From contig WOFQ01000027.1 of NCBI GenBank assembly GCA_012184525.1, positions 372,001-436,000 on the forward strand: DNA of 64,000 bases, read 5' to 3'. Positions 1 to 12,300 of the stretch are shown one piece after another; within the stretch, counting starts at the first letter, position 1; each line of letters begins with the position of its first letter. A model generated the notes under the pieces. It had not been told where the DNA came from, made no database searches, and worked only from the letters and a program-made list of their open reading frames with translations. The position numbers and the translations under genes were made by a program. Origin of the DNA: Xenoacremonium recifei (Eukaryota > Ascomycota > Sordariomycetes > Hypocreales > Nectriaceae).

Positions 1-1167
1 CAGACGAGTTCATCGAAGAATCCTTCATATGAGAACCGATTAGGGCAATCTTTTTGATGTGTCGAGGTATCGGTAGTATAGAGTTCTCGTTCTTGAGTAG
101 AACGATACTGTTGCGCGCTAATTGTAGATTCAATTCTCGGTCTTCGGGCAGATCGCGTTCCTTTTCTGTATTCGAGACCTGAAGTTGGCTGCTCTTGTGG
201 ATAAACTCAAGAATCTTTCGCACTCTTCTATCCAAAGTTGAAGCTTTGATCAACTTGGAAGATAATGCGAGCTCTACGAGTTGCCCGCGGCATTTCGTCT
301 CTCCTGGCATCTCGAGATCCAACCCGGCATCCAGAGCGGCGATAGTAGAGTAAGTTCCGTACCTAGATAAGTTACTTGTGAGAAGAAATTATACACGATG
401 CACCAGTGACTACTACATACCAATCGCTCATTATAAGCGGATCCCAACCCCATTCCTTTCGGACAACGCCATCCAGAAGTCGTTTGCTTTCAGAGACATG
501 TGTACCATTGACCTTGTTGTATGATGCCATCAATGCCCCTGGCGCGGCCTCTCGAGCAATCAGTTGAAATGGTCGAAGGTAGATTTCTCTCAAGGCTCGT
601 TCTGTCAGGATGGCATTAAGTGCTCGCTTGTCGTCTTCTTGGTCATTGCATATGAAATGCTTTGGCGTGGCAATCACGCCGGTAGATTCACAGCCCTTGA
701 TAATATCACTTGCCAGTATACCAGAAAGATATGGATCCTCCGAGTATGACTCGTATCCTCGACCACCCAAGGGAGATCTCTGGATGTTGATGGTTGGTCC
801 AAGCCAACAATGGACGCCTTTATCGCGGCATTCGTTTCCTAGCAAGACCCCTGCTTGATAGAGGAGATCCCTGTCCCACGTAGCAGCCAAGGCTGTTCCG
901 CAAGGAATAGCAGCTCCTCGCACACCCTCAAACCACCGAGTTCCTCGAATTCCGCTAGATCCATCACTTAGCCTTATCGCAGGAACTTTGTGCTCTGGCA
1001 AAGGATTGGTGTGCCAAAAGTCAAGGCCTGAGGAACGATCAGTTGAAGAAACCCATATGGCAGTGCACGTATATCTCACCGCAAAGAAGGGATACTTTTT
1101 GCTTCACATCCAGATTGTCGAAGACCTCCTTCGGGTCAAATGTCCCGTTTGGTGTTTTTGAAACCAT
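1..1167 (-). CDS. GH3 beta-glucosidase, N-terminal part (truncated by window edge)
   Basis: Glycoside hydrolase family 3 enzyme, which releases glucose from beta-glucosides such as cellobiose. About 352 residues are visible in exons 1167-1080, 1027-421 and 362 to the edge. The ATG at 1167 opens a 29-codon exon ending in LLC. Splicing out 1079-1028 (GTGAGA...CCTCAG) gives LLCGLDFWHT, the normal start of the GH3 barrel. Further family marks are RLSDGSSGIRGTRWF, PTINIQRSPLGGRGYESYSEDPYL, ATPKHFICNDQE and IMSDW; by family knowledge the Asp of SDW is the catalytic nucleophile. The third exon continues AALDAGLDLEMPG and reaches VLLKNENSILPIP, the start of the C-terminal sandwich. No signal peptide is visible, so an intracellular enzyme is likely (inference). 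It is divergent from the sugar porter at 1634, which supports a shared beta-glucoside-use role. The rest lies outside the window. Confidence 0.9.
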
Positions 1168-1633
1168 CTTTGAATATTTGATAGTCGGGTCGAATGATAA
1201 GCGGGGGAATATGCTGAGGTTTGATGTTGAGCCGGGGGAAGTTCTATGAAATAGGTATTGGAATATTAGCTATGTTGGTGTTAACTACGCGATTAATTTC
1301 CTTTTTTGAAGATCTTACGAGGTGATGCTTCCCACGTCGAAACTCGAGACATTTTACGAGTCATCCTCAAGCTGAAATCGGTTGGATCGGTCGGTAAGAG
1401 CCCGCTAGCAGCCGCGCCAGTTCGTTTCTCGCCTTTGCCGTATTGGGCCGATATGCGAAATCTGGCACTACTAAGTTTTAGTATAATCGCAGACTCTGGA
1501 GATAAATTGCGGGATCCCCAGACCGACTTCATCTGTTTCTTGCATAGCCTCCGCTTGTATATTTCATCAAGAAAGCCTTGCAGTTTTATGTCAGAGATTT
1601 GCCACAACCCAACTGCATCACTTGCACACACAC
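1168..1633. promoter_or_regulatory. Divergent promoter between GH3 beta-glucosidase and MFS sugar porter
   Basis: This 466-bp spacer separates two divergent start codons. It contains three matches to the SYGGRG consensus bound by the carbon-catabolite repressor CreA/CRE1: GCGGGG at 1201-1206, CCGGGG at 1232-1237 and CCCCAG (reverse CTGGGG) at 1516-1521. Glucose repression of both genes is an inference from these short motifs, which also occur by chance. The open frames inside it on both strands (about 1293-1656) have no recognisable protein features. Confidence 0.45.
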
Positions 1634-3503
1634 ATGAGAATGCCTGGCATCATTGAAAGACTCTGGACCCCCAAGGTTCCCGGGTCGTCTTTGATTGTCA
1701 CGATCCTTATTATTCTTTCTTCATGTGTCACATCTGCCGTGGGTTAATCTTGTTCATATTATAAGCACAACTGACAAGATCCCAGACTACCGGATACGAT
1801 GGGTCTATGATGTATGTAGTATTTGACACTTGATGTAGACCTGGGGCTAACTATCCTCCTAGGAACGGCCTCAACATCCTGCCTAGTTATGCCGACTACT
1901 TCCATATCAACTCGGCCACTGAAGGCCTCAGTACATCTGCAATCTACATCGGAGGTTTTCTAGCGGGTGCAACGTATCCCAAAGTCACGGACGCGTTGGG
2001 TAGAAGGGCAGCCATGTTTTGGGCGGCTCTCCTCACCATTATCTTCGTTATTGTTCAGGCTGCTTCCGTGCATATCGCCATGTTCACGCTCGCAAGGATC
2101 ATGATCGGTTATGCAAGCGCGGCATCTAGTATCGCGACGCCAACTTATCTTGCAGAGGCATTGCCTTACAAGTGGCGAGGATGGGGCCTTGGACTCATCA
2201 CTGACTTCTATTACGTCGGTAAGTTTCGCTCTGCATTACTCGCTGCCGCTTATCACTAACTTCACATGCAAAGGTGGTTTGATCGCAGCTGGTGTTACAT
2301 ACGGAACTGCCAACATTGACTCGACCTGGTCTTGGAGAATCCCTTCCATCCTTCAGTGCATCTTCTCCGTCCTGTGCATTGTGATCTTGCCTTTCCTCCC
2401 AGAGTCTCCTCGCTGGCTTGTTTATCAGGGTAGGAATAGAGAGGCTTTAGTGGTCCTCTCTCAGACCTGCGCCGATGGTGACTTAGAATCTCCTATCGTA
2501 TTGGCACAATACAAGGAGATTTCTGACACAATTGAATGGGAGAAGAACGCTGGAGAAACTCTATCTTGGAGCCAGACTATGAAGTCTCCTACTGCTCGAA
2601 AGCGAATCTATCTCGTCATTAGCTGTGCCCTTGGTACTGTCATTGTTGGTAAGTTCTCTAAAGTTTCGGGAATCAAGTGTATGGTTGCTAATGGTGGTCG
2701 TAGGAAACCAAATTGCAAGCTAGTAGGTGACCCTAATTCCCATAATCTGCTCGCCATCCCGATTCCTACCACATTCCTAGCATCGCTATAAGTTTGAGAT
2801 TAACCGTTGCTCTAGTTATTTCGGAACTATGCTTGATAACGCTGGAATCACGGACACGACTACGCAACTTCAGATCGTAAGTTCATGAGAGATTTGAGAA
2901 CTTTCGTGAGGCGTTGTCACTGACTTTCAACTACAGAACATCATTCTCAATGCATTCTGCTTGGTCTGCGCCTTGGCGGGAACATGGTTCGCCGATAAAA
3001 TTGGTCGTCGCCCTAACGCCCTGGTGTCTACCGTCCTATTGACGATTTTCCTCTATCTCATTGGGGTTCTCACTAAATTCTATGGCTCGGCCGACAATAC
3101 ATCGGGCGTCTACGGTACTGTGGCTTGTATCTTCCTGTTCATGGGCTCGTACTCATTCGGTTGGACTCCTCTGGCTTTCCTGTATCCTCCCGAGATCCTG
3201 AACTATCCCATTCGTGCTATTGGGCTCGGAGTTAATACCCTGTTCATGTACGGCGCTGGTTTAGTGCTGGTGTTCTCTTTCCCGTTTGCGTTGGACGCCA
3301 TGGGCTGGAAGACGTATATGATGAATGCGTCATGGAATGTGCTACTCATCATCTTCATCTATTTCTTCTGGGTGGAAACGAAGGGCATCACATTGGAAGA
3401 GATCGACGGCGTATTCGAGGGGACTAAGCACAGCGACGTGCCCGACCTCAAACAGATCGAGATGGGGAAAGCAGATGTTCATGTTGAGTTGGACACAATT
3501 TAG
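1634..3503 (+). CDS. MFS sugar porter (hexose/disaccharide transporter family)
   Basis: Plasma-membrane sugar transporter of the major facilitator superfamily, 502 aa from seven exons: 1634-1738, 1786-1811, 1863-2218, 2274-2648, 2704-2722, 2816-2876, 2937-3503. All junctions keep frame; exons 2 and 5 are only 26 and 19 nt. Sugar-porter signatures are visible: TTGYDGSMM at the end of helix 1, GRRAAM in loop 2-3, PESPRWLVYQGR before the central loop, ADKIGRRPN in loop 8-9, YPPEILNYPIRAIGLG and a C-terminal VETKGITLEEIDGVFEG (family PETKG). About twelve hydrophobic segments are present. The closest functional class cannot be fixed from motifs; fungal lactose/cellobiose permease-like and hexose transporters share them. 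Pairing with the divergent GH3 beta-glucosidase suggests uptake of beta-glucosides or the glucose they release (inference). Confidence 0.92.
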
Positions 3504-4278
3504 CGTTGAGGATGGGATCATTATGGTTTAGATTTTCAATTTAAACATCCTCAACTTTGGCAAGATATGCATTGTCATCTTTACCTTTGTCCGACAATAC
3601 AACCAGTCTGTCCCCGACGATCCAAAAAGGAGTGTGCATGTGGATGCGGTCTCTTGAACCAACAATAGGAGACTAATCAACTCCCAGCAGACTAAAAATT
3701 AGTTGGCTTTCCCACAACCGAGTTTTTTCTCCTGGCTCCATTTCTCTCCCCAGAGACTTTCTGTATCAAAACTCGTATTCAGATCGGAATATTCGTTGAG
3801 TCTCCAACAACCACTTATACAACATGTGAATCTCTGCCATGTAAGACAACTCAACCACAAGATGCTTATTATATTCTCCGTCTGTGACGACTCCCATTCA
3901 TCGTGAGGTTCAGTCCTCGGAACCTCGCCAAAGTCCCCCGACTAACCGAATCCTGCAATCCCCGATCGAGCTACTCCCCACACCCGCACGCTGTCAACGG
4001 CCGGACCTGAATCCCGGAATTCGAATCGCATGACAGCTCCTGGGTAATTATGGAGAGTGGCTCTCTCCGAAGTCCATCCCACGTCAGTGAGTACGTAACC
4101 TTCTCCATTTAAGTTGGGAGAGTTGAGGGTCGGAAAACCTCGTCTCGGAACATCGCTTCGCGGGTCGTCGATGTTGTTGCTGCTAAACAACGCGTTCATT
4201 CGTTTTGCTGCCTTTATGGCTCTTTCACTCATTTATTGTTCTTAATTCAGGGCCGGGAAGAACATCACAGCTTTGATC
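3504..4278. other. Intergenic region, sugar porter to arylsulfotransferase
   Basis: 775 bp holding the 3' flank of the sugar porter and the promoter of the next gene. A minus-strand 96-codon frame (4232-3942) starts only 47 bp from the downstream ATG. It has no recognisable domain and I do not call it. I see no repeat or RNA gene. Confidence 0.5.
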
Positions 4279-6116
4279 ATGCGGACTCTTCTGCAGGCAG
4301 TCGGAGGTGCGATTGTCGCCCTCTCAGGTCTCGCCAGCGCCGATGTGAGCTTCTCGACAGACCTCAGCGACTACAATGACAATTACCTCGGCATGATCCC
4401 CAACCAGACCTTCAAGTCTTCCGATGTTGTAGCACCTATTTGGCAAGTCAATACGTTTGACAAGAGCAGCATCAGCGACGAGGAGTTCTTCTTCATCGCC
4501 GCGACCTTCAACAATGTTTCCGTGCCCATGATCTTCTCATCCACGGACTTGAGCTTGGTCTGGTCAGGCCCCAACTTCACCGAGGCCGTATGGGCAAAGC
4601 CACAGACGCTGAACGGCGAAACTGTGCTCACCTTCTACGGCGACGGCCTCGACTACATCTACAGCGAGAACTACACGCAGCTGTACACGGTAGCGCCGGT
4701 GGGCTTTGACGGCGCCGAGGCCGATCTCCACGAGATGCAGATCACCAGCAACGGCACGGCCGTCATCACAGTGTATCCGGAGGTGGAGATGGACTTGACC
4801 GCACTGAACGGCTCAGCCAACGGCACCATTGAGGATGCCGTCTTCCAGGAGATTGACATTGCGACAGGCGACCTCGTTTTCTCGTGGCAAGCGTCAGACT
4901 GGTTCAATGCTTCGGATACGTACGTGACGCTGGACGAGCAGACGACGGATGGTGTCTTTGACTGGGCACACATCAATAGTGTGTGGAAGGTAAGGCCAGC
5001 CAATCTCTGAAGCACACCTTGCGATGGATGATTCGCACAGAACTGACAGCAATCCAGTATGGTGATAACTACCTCGTCAGCTTCCGCTACCTCTGCACCG
5101 TCATCCTCGTCGACGGCTCCTCGGGCAAACCGCTCTGGCACCTCGGCGGCAAGCGCAACGACTTCGACGACATCTCCTCAGGCGCCGCCAACTTCACCTG
5201 GCAACACATGCCGCGCCTGCGTAACAGCACCGAACTCACGCTCTTCGACAACGCCGAGATGGGCACCGAGACATGTACTTCAGGGCACACGTGCTCGCGC
5301 GGCATGTTGATGGAGCTGGACTTTGATGCCATGACGGTCAAGTCGCAGCATCATTGGGAACATCCGCAGAAAGTTGTGGCGGGTGCCATGGGTAGTGTGC
5401 AGGATCTAAGCAACGGGAACACGCTTGTTGCTTGGGGCACGCAACCATCAATCGTTGAGTACAGCTCCAACGGGACGGCAGTAATGGATATCCAGCGCGG
5501 TGCTGTGGGTGACAACACGGATGGCTGGTACAACATCATCTACCGCGCGTGGAAGGGCAATTGGCAGGGCAATCCGTCGTCGAATCCGAGCATCGCTACC
5601 GAGGACGGTTATATCTATGTTTCGTGGAACGGCGCCTATGTTAATACCTGGGTGGTAGTAAGTTATCCCTGTTCCATCGCCTCCAAATGACGCCCAGATT
5701 CCGTAAGCTTACAACTCCAGCTCCTCTCCAACTCGACCGACAATCTCAATGGATCCAAAAAGGTCGACACGCATCTCAAGCGCGACGGCTTCGAGACCAA
5801 GATCAAAGTCTCGGGCTCTGGGACGTACGCTCGCGTGACCGGCCTCGACAAGAAGGGCAACATCATGGGCTCGTCTGGGGCCATCAATCTCAAGACCGGC
5901 GCTGTCCAGGACCTAGACTACGCGGTCCAGGACGTCGGAAACTTCGCCGAGTCCAGCACCGGCAACGCAACCTCGACCGCCTCGTCCACGGCGACAGGCA
6001 CAGCTGCTGCGAGCGCAACGTCCACTGACGATGAGAGCAACGCCCGCGGCATGCCGCATCTAAGCGGAGAAGTGCTGCTCCTCACACTCGTCTCGGGGCT
6101 TCTAAGCCTCTTTTAA
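4279..6116 (+). CDS. Secreted arylsulfotransferase-family protein, probably GPI-anchored
   Basis: 568-aa protein from exons 4279-4989, 5058-5657 and 5721-6116 (both introns phase 0, GTAAGG/GTAAGT donors, CAG acceptors). The start ATG at 4279 opens a signal peptide (MRTLLQAVGGAIVALSGLASA). The body is a predicted beta-propeller with many N-glycosylation sequons (NQT, NVS, NFT, NYT, NGT, NGS, NAS). It contains WHLGGKRNDF, the hallmark W-x-LGG-x-x-x-DF of fungal arylsulfotransferase-like proteins (Pfam Arylsulfotran_2), plus WEHPQKVVAGAMGSVQDLSNGNTLVAWG. The C-terminus is a Ser/Thr/Ala-rich stalk ending in a hydrophobic tail (LSGEVLLLTLVSGLLSLF), as expected for GPI attachment. The family is named after bacterial aryl-sulfate sulfotransferases; whether fungal members transfer sulfate is not established. 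It probably acts at the cell surface or wall. Confidence 0.88.
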
Positions 6117-7328
6117 TCTGGTCTTGTTGCAGTCGGCCGTCGCCCTGTCTGCACGCTATCTAATCGATCTTACGATGCCATTGGAGTCGAGTCTAGACTT
6201 GGGCAGGCCCTGTACAGAGTACAGAGTAACTCTGGCAGAAAACGCCGCCTTGGGTTACATTGAGGGATCCGGAGGCTCTCCGCAAATCCCACGTTCCAAC
6301 GGCGCCTTGAAATAAGGAGCTTCCCCTGAATCCCCTGGCATTTGGACGCCTCCAGGATCCCCAGCCGATAGGCCGGATTGACCTGTCAAATTGCCTGACA
6401 GGCACAGCCCTACGGAGTACATGCCTATCAATGCAACATCAGGAAATCCGCTGACGCCGCCGGTGATTTGAACGGGGGCCCAGGCCTTGTCCAGCAATCA
6501 GGTCCGGCTTATATCCACTTAGACATGGGTTGAAGAGCTGTTGGCTGATCAATCACTCGATCCCAGCCCATTGTCTTCGGATCTCGTTATTTATTTGACG
6601 ACAAAACCAATCAGAACAGGAAAGGAGAGGTTTAAAGCGTCGAAATGGAAAAGAGAAGTCATTGGGCTCTGGAACTTTTGGTGTGGCTAACGGCCTCCTC
6701 CTTCTTATCTAGACACTACACTAATAAATAATTAACTAGTTTCTTCTACTCTTTGGGTCCAGTTTTGCTGTCTTTCTAAGTGTTAGTTAACCCTAGTTTC
6801 TAAAGTTATGATCTGTTGTTTCCAACGGAGCCCGTTGTTAGTTCAACCACATTGGGCTCAGAGCAACATTAGCAACTTCGGACGAAATCCGGACGAGGAG
6901 CTCCCAAGAAGCTCCTGTAATATCGTCGGGATTTGTACGGCTATGCTTCAGCCCAATCACTTCTAGGACAAGGCTGGTTCAACCCCTGTGCCGAAACACG
7001 TCCGTATTGCATCCTTCGCTCGACCGACTGCCGACGATCCTCGGACTTGCTACCAGTTTTATCTCGTTCAGCAGGGCTCTTCCGCCGGAGAGGCTTTGTC
7101 GACCTTCCTTCCCGAGTCCTTGGCGTCGTGACATGACCGGGGAGCTCGGAATGCCGAAGACACGATGAAGACGGCGTTGACTGGGGAGGCGTGAATCAAT
7201 GACAGAGAATGGGCAAGATCATCTAGGGCTGATCTGTTGTCATCACTTAAAATGACAACGAGATCCAGTCTTTCCATAGACCAAGGTCGGGCATCAGATT
7301 ATCTACCCAAATCGCTGCCACCTTCACG
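6117..7328. other. Intergenic region with A/T-rich patch
   Basis: 1.2 kb between the arylsulfotransferase stop and the beta-lactamase-like start. The middle (about 6700-6800) is A/T-rich, with ACTACACTAATAAATAATTA; the flanks are G/C-rich. A short direct repeat, ACAGAGTACAGAGTA, sits near 6212-6226. No coding region can be supported. It must include the promoter of the gene at 7329. Confidence 0.5.
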
Positions 7329-9193
7329 ATGCGTCTCTCCATCTACGCGGCATTGATGCCCCTGGCGGCAGTCTTCGCAGCCAAGAACAACCACTGCCCT
7401 CCCCTCGGCGCAGTTCTTCCGGCTCCCACTGCCCTCAGCAAGAGCTCCGACGTCAAAGCAGTGGCCAAGGCCTTTAGCGATGCCCTCACCACCGGCCTCT
7501 CCTCAAGCTTCAACGAGACGGCCATCTCAATTAGCATAATCTCAACTCATGAGGATACGCCCATGCTTGACTTCCACTTCACGCCACCAGCCTTGGATCC
7601 CCGCGGCGCCCAGAAAATCGACGCAAATACCGTGTACCGTATTGGAAGTTGCTCGAAACTGTTCACGGCTCTCGCGACGCTCAAGCTCAAGGGTGTGTCG
7701 ATGGATGATGTGGTGACCAAGTATCTGCCGCAATTGAGGAAACTTAAGAAGCAGCAGAAGGTGAACAATGCTATTACGACGGTCGACTGGGACACGGTCA
7801 CGCTGCGAGCGCTTGCTTCACACATGGGTGGTATCCCTTCAGATGGTGAGTTCTCACTTGGACCAGCTTCTTGTCATTTACTAACTTGTGTGTAGTTGCC
7901 ACTGATCTTGCAAGCTTCCCTCAGAACTGGACACAGATCGGTCTCCCTGAAGCCACCGACGTGTTAGGTTGTGTAGGCCTCGATGGCATCCCGCCTTGCA
8001 ACAACACCGGTAAGTTAGCCCCCCTTTCTCCCTGCTGGACATCAACTTATAAACGCAGAGTTCTGGGACAACTATGGCAAGCGACCCCCTGTGTATCCCC
8101 CTCAGAGGAGCCCGTTGTACTCCAACGCCGCCTTCACCATTCTCAGCTACGTCGTCGAGGCCGTCTCAGGAACCTCCTTCGAATCCTTCGTCCAGCACAA
8201 CATCCTCGACCCAGCTCAGCTAACCAGCACCACATACTCCAAGCCCGCCGACCACCTTGGCGCCATCAGTGTCGGCGACATAACCTGGAATGCCACGCTA
8301 GGTATTCTCGACCCGTAAGTCCGTCCCCCTGAGAATAGGGGTTCACCGGATACTCACAAACATCCAGCGCCGGCGGCTATTATTCATCAACCCACGACAT
8401 GCTCTCCTTCGCTACCTCCATCCTCACCCACACCCAACTCCCCGCCCTCCAAACCAACACCTGGCTCCAACCCCTCACCTTCACCTCTGGCGCCGGCATG
8501 TTCCTCGGCGCGCCCTGGGAGATCATCCGCGGCTCCAACGTGACCTCCGACCAACGCCTCGTCTCCTTCTACACCAAGGGCGGCGACGTCGGCACATTCC
8601 ACGCCCTACTCGCCCTCGTTCCCGACTATGACATTGCTATCTCTGTGCTGACCTCCGGCCCGCAGACTAGCTCGAGTGTTGCTGAGCTGCTCTTCTCGCA
8701 GACTGTCACGGCGATGCTCCCAGCTGTTGAGGAGGTGGGTAAGGAGCAGGCGAAGGTGAACTTCGCGGGCACATATGTTGATGAGAAGACTAATTCGACG
8801 CTGACGTTGGCTGTTGACGATGAGGGCCCGGGGATGGCTATATCGGACTGGGTTGTGCGCGGCACGGATATCCCCTCACACTGGCTCAATTATCTTTCCG
8901 CCATCTCCAGCAGCTTGCCCCAAATCACCATCTCCATGCGTCTCTTTCCCACGGGGCTTGAAGCTGGTGATCAGACAGCCTGGCGCGTGGCCGTGGATCT
9001 CGGCTCACCTGAGGAGATTGCTGCCGCCGATGCTCAGCTGTTCTGGCCTCAGGCTAGTTGTCTGACATGGGGACTGATGGATCGAGCCGTGTATCAGTTT
9101 GAACCGCTGGATGAGCTCGTCTTCACTCTCGACGGGGACAAGGCCGTGACTGTCGATCTATTGGGCTTTGAGGCGACTCTTACTCGGTCTTAA
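7329..9193 (+). CDS. Secreted beta-lactamase-like serine hydrolase
   Basis: 570-aa protein from exons 7329-7845, 7896-8009, 8059-8314 and 8368-9193. An N-terminal signal peptide (MRLSIYAALMPLAAVFA) points to secretion. The beta-lactamase/transpeptidase fold (Pfam Beta-lactamase, class C type) is shown by RIGSCSKLFTAL, where Ser107-x-x-Lys110 is the nucleophile motif, and by Tyr231-Ser-Asn233 in PLYSNAAFTILSYVVEAVSG, the Y-x-N motif. ASHMGGIPSD matches the loop before the second exon. A C-terminal extension of about 150 residues after the catalytic domain resembles that of the fungal ARB_00930-like proteins. Substrate is unknown: fungal members include esterases and peptidases, and the sequence does not choose between them. 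Antibiotic hydrolysis should not be assumed. Confidence 0.9.
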
Positions 9194-9358
9194 AGGGCTG
9201 GGTGCAGATCATCAAGATGCGGAACGAGAGCAACGCAGTTGAAAGGTATTCCAAGCAGGCGATTCAAGCATCACCAAAAGAGCCATTGGTTTACAGTAAA
9301 TCATATCAATTACGTCGTAATCATCTCCATCATCTCTTCATTCTAAGCCACCCTGAAT

Positions 9359-12300
9359 CTAGACCATTCGGGTCTGTAGTTCCTTGCTTTCCTCTCTCAA
9401 TCCTTTGAGCTGCTTCTCAAAGTCCTTGTTCACCCATTCCCAGTATGAAGTCCAGACACCCATAGCGCCAGCATTACTGGTAGCCGCTCCTGCGTTGCCC
9501 ATGATCGACTTCATCTTCTCTCCCAAGAGGAGCGTCACTCGCAGGATGCTCTTGTTGGCCTCCTCTTGCTTTTCCACATCTTGCTTCACAGCATTGTCCT
9601 TGAGCTTGACAGATAGAACAGAGCGATAAGCTTCAGCTATGGGGTCAAGACGACGTGTAATCTCATCAAGGTCCAAGACGATAAGCTTCGTCACCATAAG
9701 GTTGCAAAGCTGTCGGATGTCATTGTCGTCTCTCAGTCCGGCGATGACTCGGTCAAAGAGTGCGATGTTGTTGATTCGTGTGAAAGCCGTCTCCATCAGA
9801 GCGTACAATGTTTCGTAGGCGCTCTGTTTGTAGTCAGAATCTGCAACAATAAAGAGGAATAAGCTTTTTCAACACACCTTGCGGACTTCCAGACCATCAT
9901 CGACTGTATGCTTGAAGGGACCCATCATCACTTCGCGCACCAGATTCGTCTTGATGATCGATTCTTCCAATACGAACGGCATGAGCTCTCCGAGATGAGG
10001 GTGGATGACATCAGGCTTGTTTCGCGCGGCCGTGGTCAAAGTGGTCATGGCCAACCGCCTGATTTCCATGTCCGAGTCTTGAAGCATGACCAGCAGCATG
10101 TCGATAAGCACGTTGCGAAGCAGTGCATCTACAGCTTCGTCCGGTTCTGGCAAGGTATATCGTACCGCTTGAACGGCCATGCCTCGAACTGCAAGGGAAT
10201 CGGCACGGAGCAGAGTCTATGGTTGTTAGTAGGAAAACTAAATTTCTTCCCTATAACGACTTACCTGGAGTCGCGCCATGAACACGGTAGGGTCGAGAAC
10301 AACGAGGCGACCGATACATTCCGCACAAACAACCTTGTTTTCGGGGTTTTCTGATGCCTTCAACAACTGATTCCAAATCGCTGGGGAATACTGTCGAATA
10401 TCGCCTGCTTGGGGTGACTCGGACTGTAGGATCTCCTTGATTGACTGAATGAGTAAGTATTGAGTGTTGCCGCCCCTTTGCATAGTCTTGAGAATGATAG
10501 GGAGGAATGTGTCAATGTTTCCTGAACCGGCCCGTCCAAGAGCAATGGCAGCAGACAAGGAAACCTTGTCTGGCTCATCATGGAACTGCTCCAGGAAAAG
10601 ATTTGGTTGCAGAGGCGAGGCCGTCCCCAACCTCATACCAGCCTCGCCCAGCACCGCCAGTGCGAGGCTGACACGGGCATCGTCATGGCTCTGTGAACTG
10701 TTATGAAGCTCGGAGACGAAGCTGTCCAATGTCACGCCCGCGGACTCTCCTCCGGTAACGAGCAGGGTTCCTATCACCTTGCCGACAACCGATGGATCCC
10801 CAGATACACTAACGTCTTTGAGGAGTCCCTGCATGAGAGGTCCTCCTGCGCCGCTGGTGCCGATACTGCTAACCAACAGCAACAGATGATCCAGAACGAT
10901 GCTTGCGAGATGGGATTTGAGGACGTCAGAGAGAGCAGCGACAAGCTCCTGCGTCACCACCAGGCCAGGATGGTCTGGGACGATCTTGGCTAGGATCAGT
11001 AGGGTCGGACCCAGCAGATGCGTATCAGTGTTAGTGATAATCGGCATCAGCGCTGAGACTATGCCCTCAATAGTGGTGGGGTCGAGCTGTCCCTCCGAAC
11101 CAGGAGAAAGAACCAGGCTTCTCAAAGCAACGATGCTGGAGCCTCGTAGGGCTCGGTTAGCCTTTCGGAGTTGTGCACAGAGCTCCAAGGCCACATCCTG
11201 CACCCAGGCCTTGCCGAACTGGCCAGCGGACTTGGCAGCTGCAGAAACACTCTCAACAGCGCGAACCGCTGCTATACGAGTCGTCTCGTTCTTCATCCTC
11301 TCCTGGAGGACCTCCATAGCTTGTTTACGGTTGTCCGCCGTAAGGAGAGCAGCGCCCTCTGGGCCCGAAGTTCTCGAAAGAATAACGCCGAGAGCGTGAA
11401 TAGCCCGTTGACGTACCTCGGCATCAGCATCGCTCGCCTGTGCTCGGTTGATCATGACTCCGAAAAGCTTTTCCAGCTCTCCCTTGTACTTGGATCCAGC
11501 ATTTCGCGAGCGGGGTGGAGTGATGGTCTTACCAAGCTCTTCAACGGTTCGAATAGCCTCGCCAGAAATCTTGTAGAAGCGGTCATGGACTGCAGCCGTA
11601 ACGCCATCAACGATCTTGGTCAAATACGGCGCCAGCACGGAAGATGAATGTGTCTTGGAAATGTCGCTAATGAGCTTGAGGGTCGCTATGCGCAAAGTAC
11701 TGGGAGTGGCTGAGGCAGAGCCGCTGGCAGAGGCCAGAGTAGACGAGACGGCGCCAGAGGCAGTGAGTTTAATAGCCTCCGTGATGGGACCAATGAGGTC
11801 AGGAAGGTTCTCTGAGATGCCTCCGTGCTGTACCAAGACCATATCATCCAGCAGACTAATGACAGCCTGCTTTGTCGGGATCGTCTTGCCCTTAAGCTGC
11901 TTGACGATGGCCTTGACGAGAGTCGGGGTCAGGCGGGCCAGATCAGCGCGAGGGCCAGTTGGGGGGATCTTCTCAAGGACGGGTGAGGTCAGGCCGGTGC
12001 CGATCATGAATTGCAGGGTGCTTCCGCCAGCACTGCTCTGCCGTCGCCGTTTTCTACTGAGCGGCAGTCGCGCAATAGACTCGGGTTCGTCGTCTTCCAG
12101 AGATAGGCCGGCAAACTGAATGCCTTCACCTGTCTTCCGCACAAGGAGTGACAGCGCGGAGATGATCTCCAGCCTCACATTTTCCTCTCTCTCTTCCATG
12201 CGTTTGATCAAAAGAGGTGCTGCTTGGTGATACAGAACGCCGTTGTCGAGAAGATCAACGCTGCCGCGTGTGGAGATCAGCGTGTAGATGGCCTTCGCGG

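Noticed and set aside
3942..4232. 96-codon minus-strand frame beginning MSERAIKAAKRMN
   Set aside because: It starts 47 bp from the divergent arylsulfotransferase ATG, has no recognised domain and would occupy that promoter. Not called, though a homology search would settle it.
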